A DNA stretch of 64,000 nt from Paenibacillus lutrae. Lineage in GTDB: Bacteria; Bacillota; Bacilli; Paenibacillales; NBRC-103111. Below the pieces are notes generated by a model. It was not told the origin of the DNA. It searched no databases and was given only the letters and a program-made list of their open reading frames with translations. The position numbers and the translations under genes were made by a program. This document shows positions 42,137-51,212 of this stretch, piece after piece (within the stretch, counting starts at the first letter, position 1; the number at the start of each line of letters is the position of its first letter). The DNA lies in NCBI RefSeq assembly GCF_009757775.1, contig NZ_RHLK01000001.1, positions 347,608 to 411,607 on the forward strand, read 5' to 3'.

Positions 42137-42754
42137 TTGAACCCTAAGCCGACATTGCGCGACAAGAAAAAGGAAGCCACCGCCCATGCTCTGGCTGAAG
42201 CCGCCTTTAAGCTCGCGCTTGAGCAAGGCATGGACGGCTTTATCGTCGAAGACGTTGTCCAGCAGGCCGGCTTCTCCCGGCGGACCTTTGCCAATTACTT
42301 CTCGTGCAAAGAAGAGGCGGTAGCGGCCTATTTTATTGGCAGTGCCTCCAATGAAGATGAGACGCTGCTGTTTGCGGATCTGCCCCCGGATGCAACCCCT
42401 CTCGATGCGCTGTACAGCTTGCTCAAAATGCAGTTTACCTCGGAGTTTCTGTATAAACTACGGCAGTTCGTATCGCTTGCGAATCAGTATCCGTCGCTAG
42501 AACCTTATATTCTCAGCGTATTCCGCCGCCTGCAAATGGCCGCGCAAGAAGTGCTCGAAAAATTCTCCCATGGACGATATAGCGAGGGATACACCCATCT
42601 TCTTGCCGGTGCCGTTTACGGAGCGTTCGTGCCTATTCTTGACGGTCGGTTGAACGTCCTGCTGCCGGGTGAAGCGCCAGATGATCGCTCGGGTGCCATG
42701 TCATTCGATCAGTATTTGAATTCTATGTTTGGTTATTTGCACAACGGCTTCTAA
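42137..42754 (+). CDS. TetR-family regulator
   Basis: 205 residues from TTG 42137; AAAGGAGGG is eleven bases upstream, whereas the ATG at 42107 precedes the ribosome site itself. The N-terminal domain reads TAHALAEAAFKLALEQGMDGFIVEDVVQQAGFSRRTFANYFSCKEEAV, a standard TetR DNA-binding unit with the FANYF motif. The C-terminal helices are the effector domain. The gene lies 28 bp upstream of an MMPL-type exporter gene on the same strand, so it should control that operon, probably through the palindrome at 42055. The ligand is likely a lipophilic substrate of the pump. Confidence 0.88.
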   Translation: MNPKPTLRDKKKEATAHALAEAAFKLALEQGMDGFIVEDVVQQAGFSRRTFANYFSCKEEAVAAYFIGSASNEDETLLFADLPPDATPLDALYSLLKMQFTSEFLYKLRQFVSLANQYPSLEPYILSVFRRLQMAAQEVLEKFSHGRYSEGYTHLLAGAVYGAFVPILDGRLNVLLPGEAPDDRSGAMSFDQYLNSMFGYLHNGF

Positions 42755-42782
42755 TTCAGAGATAAAAAAGGAGAACCATCTG

Positions 42783-45221
42783 ATGTCTACTTTTCTGTAC
42801 CGATTGGGAAAATCGGCTTATTCTAAACCGTGGTATTTCCTCTTGCCATGGATCGTCATCCTTGGTGTTGTAGGTGCCTTGCTCGGCGCCAATGGCATCC
42901 AATCCAGCTCTGAAATGAAAATCGAAGGCACGGAATCGCAAAAAGTGCTCGATATGCTGGCTGAGGAACTTCCAGCCGCTGCCGGCGGCCAGGCTAGTGT
43001 AGCCTTTACCGCGCCCGCCGGAGAACGTCTTGACACTCCGCAGCGGATCGCATTAATTCTGAAAGCTATCAATGATGTCTACAACATGGACTATATCATC
43101 AACCCCGCCGAACTGGCCGCCAAAGCCGCTGCGGATTCGTCAGCCGCTGCAGGACAAGCAGGGGCGGCCGGACAAGCGGCTGGACAAGCAGGCGCCGCAG
43201 GACAAACGGCTGGACAAGCAGGCGCCGCAGGACAAACGGCTGGTCAAGCAGGCGCTGCAGGACAAACGGCTGGTCAAGCAGGCGCTGCAGGACAAGCGGT
43301 TGGACAAGCAGGTGTGGCAGGACAGGCCGTTCCTTACGGTCCGCTCTTCGCTGAGGGCGTTCCGGTTCCCGGCGTTATGCTTTCTGCCGACGGCAGTATC
43401 GCCCTGTTCCAGTTCCAGTTCACCGTTCAGCAGACATCCCTGCCCGCTTCCGTACCGGATAACGTCATCAAAGCCGTGAGCGAAGTCGAGCAGGCAGGAT
43501 CGGGCATCACAGCGATTCCAAGCGATTCGCTCAAGAGCACGCCATCCATCGGTTCAACGGAAGCAATCGGTGTTGCCGTTGCCGCGGTTGTTCTGTTTAT
43601 TACGCTGGGCTCGGTCGTTGCCGCCGGGCTGCCGCTGATTACCGCGCTCCTAGGCGTCGCGATCAGCGTCGGTGGTTCATTCGCACTTTCCAGTATCATC
43701 CAGATGAATGATATTACCCCAATTCTCGCCGTCATGATCGGTCTGGCGGTCGGAATCGATTACTCGCTGTTTATCGTGAACCGGCAACGGCGGTTGATTC
43801 TCGATGAGAGATTAAGCGCCCATGAAGCGACAGGCCGGGCGGTTGGTACCGCAGGCAGCGCTGTATTTTTTGCCGGTCTGACCGTTATTATCGCCCTGTG
43901 CGGTATGTTGGTCATCGGGATTGGATTTTTGTCGACCATGGCTCTGGTAGCCGCTGTGAGCGTTCTGATCACCGTCCTGCTCGCGCTGACTCTGCTGCCT
44001 GCGCTGCTCGGTCTGGTCGGCGAACGGATCTGTACATCCAAGGCCCGCGCGAATAACGCAGCTTCCGGAAAGAAGGCTCTCAACGGGTTTTCACACCGCT
44101 GGGCGCGCACCACAGTCAAATACCGCTGGGCCATCATTATTATGGTGATCCTGGTTCTTGGAACGGCGGCGATTCCGGTAACGAAAATGGAGCTGGGAAT
44201 TCCGTCCGGCGCCTCGGCCAACCTGGATACCCCGGCACGCCAAAGCTATGACATCATATCCAAAGGCTTCGGCGAAGGTTTCAACGGACCGCTGCTTCTG
44301 GTAGCCGAGGCGACAAAAGAGTCCGACAAAATTTCTCCGGAAACGCTAGGCAAACTGGTTCAGGAGCTGCAAATGCATGATAACGTTACGCTTGTGTCTC
44401 CAATGGGCTTCAACGAGACCGGAGATTTAGCCATTATCAGTCTGATCCCGAAAACCGGTCCGACGGATACGAAAACTAGAGATCTGGTGCAGGATCTGCG
44501 TGATCCGGGTTCGAACTTTGCATCGGCGAATAATGTTACGCTTGGCGTGACCGGATTTACAGCCATCAACATTGATATGTCCTCCAAGCTTTCCGAGGCC
44601 TTCCCTATGTATATTGGCATCATTGTGATTCTGTCGCTGATCATCTTGCTGCTCGTTTTCCGTTCGATCATCGTTCCGATCAAAGCGACAGTTGGCTTTA
44701 TTCTCAGCGTCCTGGCTACTTTCGGCCTGACTACTGCCGTCTACCAGTGGGGGTGGCTCCACTCCCTCTTCGGTTTTGACACTGGAGGACCACTGCTCAG
44801 TTTTATGCCGATTCTAGTTACCGGCATTCTGTACGGACTGGCGATGGACTATCAGGTTTTCCTGGTGAGTTCCATGCGCGAGGCTTACGTTCACGGGCGC
44901 CATGGCAACGAAAGCGTCATTCACGGCTACGATCTCGCCAGCCGCGTCGTACTTGCCGCAGGCGTAATCATGGTTTCTGTCTTCGCCGGTTTTATTTTCG
45001 CACCTGATGCCATGATCAAACAAATCGGTTTCGCGCTTGCGTTCGGCATCCTGATCGATGCATTCATCATACGAATGACACTCGTTCCGGCCATCATGTC
45101 GGTTTTTGGCGACAAAGCCTGGTGGCTTCCGAAATGGCTGGACCGATTGCTTCCGAACCTCGATGTCGAAGGCGACAAGCTGATCGCCAAGCTTCATGCC
45201 GAGAACGGAGACAAGAGTTAA
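42783..45221 (+). CDS. MMPL/RND-family transporter
   Basis: 812 residues from ATG 42783 (AAAGGAG upstream). Two repeats of one helix, a large outer loop and five helices are visible. The first half has PWYFLLPWIVILGVVGALLGANG as TM1 and the sterol-sensing-like cluster (VAVAAVVLFITLGSVVAAGLPLI... AVMIGLAVGIDYSLFIVNRQR, with the proton-relay Asp). The second half repeats this with VTGILYGLAMDYQVFLVSSMREAY. This is the YdfJ/MmpL architecture for proton-driven export of lipids or drugs in Gram-positives. The first outer loop holds an unusual Gly-Gln-Ala repeat (see repeat entry). It is co-transcribed with the preceding tetR and ends at a strong terminator. Confidence 0.93.
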   Translation: MSTFLYRLGKSAYSKPWYFLLPWIVILGVVGALLGANGIQSSSEMKIEGTESQKVLDMLAEELPAAAGGQASVAFTAPAGERLDTPQRIALILKAINDVYNMDYIINPAELAAKAAADSSAAAGQAGAAGQAAGQAGAAGQTAGQAGAAGQTAGQAGAAGQTAGQAGAAGQAVGQAGVAGQAVPYGPLFAEGVPVPGVMLSADGSIALFQFQFTVQQTSLPASVPDNVIKAVSEVEQAGSGITAIPSDSLKSTPSIGSTEAIGVAVAAVVLFITLGSVVAAGLPLITALLGVAISVGGSFALSSIIQMNDITPILAVMIGLAVGIDYSLFIVNRQRRLILDERLSAHEATGRAVGTAGSAVFFAGLTVIIALCGMLVIGIGFLSTMALVAAVSVLITVLLALTLLPALLGLVGERICTSKARANNAASGKKALNGFSHRWARTTVKYRWAIIIMVILVLGTAAIPVTKMELGIPSGASANLDTPARQSYDIISKGFGEGFNGPLLLVAEATKESDKISPETLGKLVQELQMHDNVTLVSPMGFNETGDLAIISLIPKTGPTDTKTRDLVQDLRDPGSNFASANNVTLGVTGFTAINIDMSSKLSEAFPMYIGIIVILSLIILLLVFRSIIVPIKATVGFILSVLATFGLTTAVYQWGWLHSLFGFDTGGPLLSFMPILVTGILYGLAMDYQVFLVSSMREAYVHGRHGNESVIHGYDLASRVVLAAGVIMVSVFAGFIFAPDAMIKQIGFALAFGILIDAFIIRMTLVPAIMSVFGDKAWWLPKWLDRLLPNLDVEGDKLIAKLHAENGDKS
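43151..43330 (+). repeat. In-frame 30-bp tandem repeat in MMPL outer loop
   Basis: Five near-identical 30-bp units occupy 43171-43320, with partial units on each side. They encode a ten-residue repeat of the form GQAGAAGQTA. The repeat is in frame and lies in the first extracytoplasmic loop, so unit number could change without breaking the protein. Confidence 0.95.
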
Positions 45222-45255
45222 AAAGACAGGCATAAATGCCTGCCCCCTGAAACAC

Positions 45256-45299
45256 AAAAAGGAGAGCCTGCGGACAATGTCCGAAGCTCTCCTTTTTTG
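45256..45299 (+). terminator. Terminator of tetR-MMPL operon
   Basis: Stem AAAAAGGAGAGC / GCTCTCCTTTTTT with an 18-nt loop that is itself partly paired (CGGAC/GTCCG), 35 bp after the MMPL stop. Confidence 0.9.
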
Positions 45300-45373
45300 T
45301 GTTCAGTCGAAGATTCCACCTTTAATGAATGCTAAGATTACATATTTCGCTTCTAATACTCAAATGGTTCTTC

Positions 45374-46006
45374 TCACGAGTAAATCTCATGGAAAAATCC
45401 CATATACGGGATATCATCCTCCAGACATTTAATGCGATACGACAGCTCCTCATCGCAATCGGGCTCTTCTCCATTGTTTCGCATCACCTCGAATGAATCT
45501 ACTATATTTTCCATGAGGACTACTTGGATAAACAATGGCAATTTATCCAACATCGGATTTTCGATCCTCGTCTCGCAGGACTTTACCGCTGTTATAATAG
45601 TATTGCGTAATAGGAACTCCTTCCCGATACCGGTAATGATTTTCAGCGAGCATTTTTCCTCTGGCCATTTCAAACAAGCAGACAAAAAAAGTGTGATTAT
45701 TATAAGTTATCTCTTCCAGCAAATTCCCCTTTAAGGAGCCGATCACATTTGCGACACTGCCGCCATGCTCGAATAAATACCTTATATATTCAACTTCGCC
45801 CAGAAAATCTTCCCGGCTCCTGTCATGTAAGAAGGTAATTCTGATGATTTTTGCACCAGCGCCCTCCTTCTCACAGTTATAAGCGACATTCCGCCCACCT
45901 TCATGTGCTTCGATTAACCTGATTTCATAGCCTTCTAACGCGTATCCTTCGATACTAATGGAAGTAAATGATTATCCGCAATTGTAACAACCTCGTTATA
46001 AGTCAT
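45374..46006 (-). pseudogene. Degenerate aminoglycoside phosphotransferase-like gene
   Basis: The first piece begins at ATG 46006 behind AGGAGAG (MTYNEVVTIADNHLLPLVSK) and stops after 19 codons. Moving one base near 45,950 continues it as GYALEGYEIRLIEAHEGGRNVAYN and ITFLHDRSREDFLGEVEYIRYLFEHGG, typical of the phosphotransferase N-lobe, to ITQYYYNSGKVL near 45,560. There the frame ends, and a second frame supplies only the family's C-terminal tail, LPLFIQVVLMENIVDSFEVM to FFHEIYS. The catalytic HxDxxxxN loop and DxD (over 100 residues) are absent. One frameshift plus one large internal deletion make this a pseudogene. Confidence 0.75.
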
Positions 46007-46182
46007 AATCTCTCCTTTAGTTCTCCTTAGTTACAAACGTAGTTAACAAACTCTCTCCCGGTCTCTGCTTCATGTATATTTTACAGAACAGCGCTATTTA
46101 AAATCCAAATAAACTTTCTTTATAAGTAAATTCAATTATTAAATTAAAATCGAGCGGTGGTATGTGTGTCCGAAATGACCGG

Positions 46183-46222
46183 TTGACGCATAAATAAATA
46201 TTGTATATATTATGTATATACA
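46183..46222 (+). promoter_or_regulatory. GntR/ABC operon promoter with palindromic operator
   Basis: TTGACG (46183-46188), 17 bp, TATATT (46206-46211). The perfect palindrome TGTATATA-TTATG-TATATACA (46202-46222) covers the -10. YtrA-type GntR proteins bind long AT-rich palindromes of this kind, so autorepression is expected. Confidence 0.8.
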
Positions 46223-46255
46223 GTAGTTACTCTATTGACGGCAGTGAGGTTAGAC

Positions 46256-46639
46256 ATGAACATTATTATATCCAACGCATCAGGCGATCCGATCTACATG
46301 CAGATTTTGAACCAGATTAGACAGAGCATTCTGAGCGGTGAATTGCGAGCAGGTGACAGCCTCCCCTCCATTAGGCAGCTGGCCAAGGATTTGCAAGTAA
46401 GCGTAATTACAACCAAGCGTGCTTATGAAGAGTTGGAGAAAGAGAAATTGATCGATTCTGTCATAGGTAAAGGTTCTTTCGTATCCGGAGCCAATAAAGA
46501 TTTTATTCGGGAGCAGCGCATGAAACGACTTGAAGAGAAAATGATAGACATCATTCGAGAAAGCAGGGAATTGAATATGAGTCAACAAGATTTAATCAAC
46601 CATCTGACCGTATTGTCCGAGGAGGAAGAGACACCATGA
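46256..46639 (+). CDS. GntR-family regulator, YtrA subfamily
   Basis: 127 residues from ATG 46256 (GTGAGG upstream). The wHTH opens with GDPIYMQILNQIRQSILSGELRAGDSLPSIRQLAKDLQVSVITTKRAYEELEKEKLIDSVIGKGSFV, the YtrA pattern, followed by a short dimerisation helix (about 45 residues) instead of a large effector domain. In Bacillus these regulators repress adjacent ABC operons and respond to cell-envelope antibiotics. Its stop overlaps the ATPase start by four bases (ATGA). The palindrome over the promoter is the expected target. Confidence 0.93.
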   Translation: MNIIISNASGDPIYMQILNQIRQSILSGELRAGDSLPSIRQLAKDLQVSVITTKRAYEELEKEKLIDSVIGKGSFVSGANKDFIREQRMKRLEEKMIDIIRESRELNMSQQDLINHLTVLSEEEETP

Positions 46640-47502
46640 ATGCCATAGAATTACGTAATCTGACGAAAATATACCCGGAGTTTACTGTCGATCATGTATC
46701 TTTGGATGTGAAACAAGGCTACATTACCGGACTCATTGGTCCCAATGGCGTTGGTAAAAGCACCTTGATCAAGATGATGCTCGGCATGATACGTCCTGAC
46801 TCCGGGAGCGTCAAAATATTAGGCTGCGATATGCCTAAAGAAGAAGTGGACATTAAGCAGCGTGTGGGTATCGTGTCGGATGACTGCTTCTATTATGAAC
46901 ATCTTACGATTCTTGACTCGAAGAGGATGATCGCACCCTTTTATAAGAAGTGGAACGAAGAAAAGTTTAACCGCTATCTTGAACAATTTGAGTTGTCTCC
47001 CAAGAAGAAGATTGGGGATTTATCCAAAGGGATGAAAGTCAAGTTTTCCCTGGCCGTAGCCTTTTCATTTGAGCCCGAGCTCTTAATCATGGATGAACCT
47101 ACCTCTGGCCTTGATCCTGTGTTTCGAAGGGAAATGCTCGATTTACTTGGGGATATCATGCAGAACGAGAGGAACTCGATTATCTTTTCTACTCATATCA
47201 CAACAGATTTAGATCGCATTGCCGACTACATCGCTTTCATCAATCGCGGAAAACTTGTATTCAATGAAGCGAAAGATGACTTGCTCGAGAGATACGCAAT
47301 CGTCAAAGGCGATTCACAACTGCTCGATTCCGATATTCGAAACAAATTTATCGGGATTCGCGAAACGGCTGTTGGTTTTGAAGGTTTAGTAGATAATAGG
47401 CAGGAATCCGAACGGTTATTTGGCAATTATGTTGTTTTTGACAAACCATCCTTAGAAGATATCATGTATTTCACCGCCAAGGGAGGACGTGTTCATGCTT
47501 AA
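46636..47502 (+). CDS. ABC transporter ATPase (YtrB/BcrA-like)
   Basis: 288 residues. Walker A is LIGPNGVGKSTLIKMM, the Q-loop region VGIVSDDCFYYEHLT, the signature is a divergent LSKGMKVKFSLAVAFS, Walker B LLIMDEPTSGLDP and the switch IIFSTHITTDLDRI (His). The C-terminal 70 residues match the YtrB/YxlF-type tail that contacts its permease. It works with the 209-residue membrane protein encoded next, whose start lies inside this gene. Such two-component exporters guard against peptide antibiotics or envelope stress in Bacillus; the substrate here is unknown. Confidence 0.93.
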   Translation: MNAIELRNLTKIYPEFTVDHVSLDVKQGYITGLIGPNGVGKSTLIKMMLGMIRPDSGSVKILGCDMPKEEVDIKQRVGIVSDDCFYYEHLTILDSKRMIAPFYKKWNEEKFNRYLEQFELSPKKKIGDLSKGMKVKFSLAVAFSFEPELLIMDEPTSGLDPVFRREMLDLLGDIMQNERNSIIFSTHITTDLDRIADYIAFINRGKLVFNEAKDDLLERYAIVKGDSQLLDSDIRNKFIGIRETAVGFEGLVDNRQESERLFGNYVVFDKPSLEDIMYFTAKGGRVHA

Positions 47503-48124
47503 TCACCTGCTTTATAAAGAATTCATCGCTTTAAAAAGCTCACTTTGGATGGGTCTCCTGTTTCTGGCTGTATTCAGTGCCGCTTTTATACCCAAACTTT
47601 CCTCGTCTATTCACCTTGTCGGGATCTATACCGCATTTGCCTTAATTAATCACGGGACGATGATCGATATCAAGAATAATAACCATAAATTTCTCGTCAC
47701 CCTGCCCATTACACGCAAACATATCGTTCAAGCCAAATACATAACGGCCATCATGTATACCCTTTTTGCAGTCCTTGCTTCTTACGGGATACACTGGCTC
47801 GTTAAACTAACATTCGTGAAGCTTAATAAGCCAGACTATACCATCATGGATATACTGGTTCCGGCATGCATAGTGCTTATGATAACTTGTGTCTATTTGC
47901 CGCTCTTCTACGCACTTAGTAAAAAAGGAACCTCTATTATCAACGGCGTCTTCTTTATCCTCCTACTTGGACTGGCTCAGCCTGTAGCGGTTTTTATGAA
48001 TATGATTAACGGGAAGAGCTTCGGCAGTGACCCGGCGTTATATCTTATCCTGTTCGGGATCTTATTGTTATGCGTGGCTTCCTATTATATAACGATTAAT
48101 CTGTTTACTAGAAAGGACCTGTAG
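47495..48124 (+). CDS. ABC-2 transporter permease
   Basis: 209 residues from ATG 47495 (GGGAGG eight bases upstream, inside the ATPase gene). Six hydrophobic segments: WMGLLFLAVFSAAF, LVGIYTAFALINHG, YITAIMYTLFAVLASYGIHWL, IMDILVPACIVLMITCVYLPLFYAL, GVFFILLLGLAQPVAVFM and LYLILFGILLLCVASYYITI. The TLPITRKHIVQAKYIT loop between TM2 and TM3 is the conserved phrase of the ABC-2 permease group paired with YtrB-like ATPases. It forms the membrane part of the exporter and is the last gene of the GntR-controlled operon. Confidence 0.9.
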   Translation: MLNHLLYKEFIALKSSLWMGLLFLAVFSAAFIPKLSSSIHLVGIYTAFALINHGTMIDIKNNNHKFLVTLPITRKHIVQAKYITAIMYTLFAVLASYGIHWLVKLTFVKLNKPDYTIMDILVPACIVLMITCVYLPLFYALSKKGTSIINGVFFILLLGLAQPVAVFMNMINGKSFGSDPALYLILFGILLLCVASYYITINLFTRKDL

Positions 48125-48205
48125 GAGGCCGTAATCACTAAGTGCTCTTAGAGACTATTGCCGGTAGTTAGACGCAATAATGCGCGAATACCAAGCTGGA
48201 ATAAC

Positions 48206-48232
48206 AAAAAGCACCTAATCGGTGCTTTTCAT
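48206..48232. terminator. Terminator between ABC operon and rph
   Basis: Stem AAAAGCACC / GGTGCTTTT with a 5-nt loop, T-rich on both strands, 83 bp after the permease stop and 140 bp beyond the rph stop. Confidence 0.8.
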
Positions 48233-48373
48233 TTCATCTGGAAAGACTTTACATATCTTGCCGAAAATCATCCCCTACTTATCAACATTCTTTCCTCGGC
48301 AGGCTGTTCCGCTAAGTCAAGTAAAGTCGCCCATTTCATAATGAGAGCGGCTCACACTTGACGCATTCAGCTC

Positions 48374-50989
<2,616 letters not shown>

Positions 50990-51025
50990 TCAACATCTCT
51001 CCTAACCATTAAATTGAGAAAACAT

Positions 51026-51054
51026 TTGACAAGAGTTTACCGGGGTGGTACAAT
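51026..51054 (+). promoter_or_regulatory. Orphan sigma-A promoter inside the rph leader
   Basis: TTGACA (51026-51031), 17 bp, TACAAT (51049-51054), pointing away from rph. A perfect 7-1-7 palindrome TACAATT-A-AATTGTA (51049-51063) covers the -10 and start site. No protein gene lies downstream on this strand; a terminator follows about 110 bp later. Confidence 0.7.
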
Positions 51055-51060
51055 TAAATT

Positions 51061-51173
51061 GTAGGATGTATTACCTATGTCTTAGAGTCCATAAGTATTA
51101 ATGATTTGATTATATCATTCTGTCTGTCTATATGCAATTTAAAGAACCTGGTGGAATACCAGGTTCTTTTTTT
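51061..51173 (+). ncRNA. Candidate small RNA antisense to the rph leader and promoter
   Basis: A consensus promoter (51026-51054) and a strong terminator (AAAGAACCTGGT, 5-nt loop, ACCAGGTTCTTTTTTT, 51141-51173) bound about 113 nt with no open frame behind a ribosome site. The expected RNA crosses the rph promoter and is complementary to the first 40 or so nt of the rph leader. It could interfere with rph transcription, act as antisense RNA, or be a trans-acting sRNA. Alternatively the hairpin may mainly end gshF transcripts from the other side, but its T-run is on the plus strand. No known RNA family was recognised. Confidence 0.5.
51109..51137 (-). promoter_or_regulatory. rph promoter
   Basis: Minus strand: TTGCAT (51132-51137), 17 bp, TATAAT (51109-51114), giving a leader of roughly 110 nt. 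The plus-strand transcription unit runs through it in the opposite direction. Confidence 0.65.
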
Positions 51174-51212
51174 ATTCCCGCTATCTTACTCGCATCAACA
51201 ATCTCTTCACGG

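Noticed and set aside
43151-43330. Possible CRISPR array
   Set aside because: Units are contiguous without spacers and are in frame within an MMPL gene, so it is a coding minisatellite.
50990-51140. Rifamycin-associated element (RAE) upstream of rph
   Set aside because: No GC-rich RAE-like repeat was seen; that element is known from Actinobacteria.
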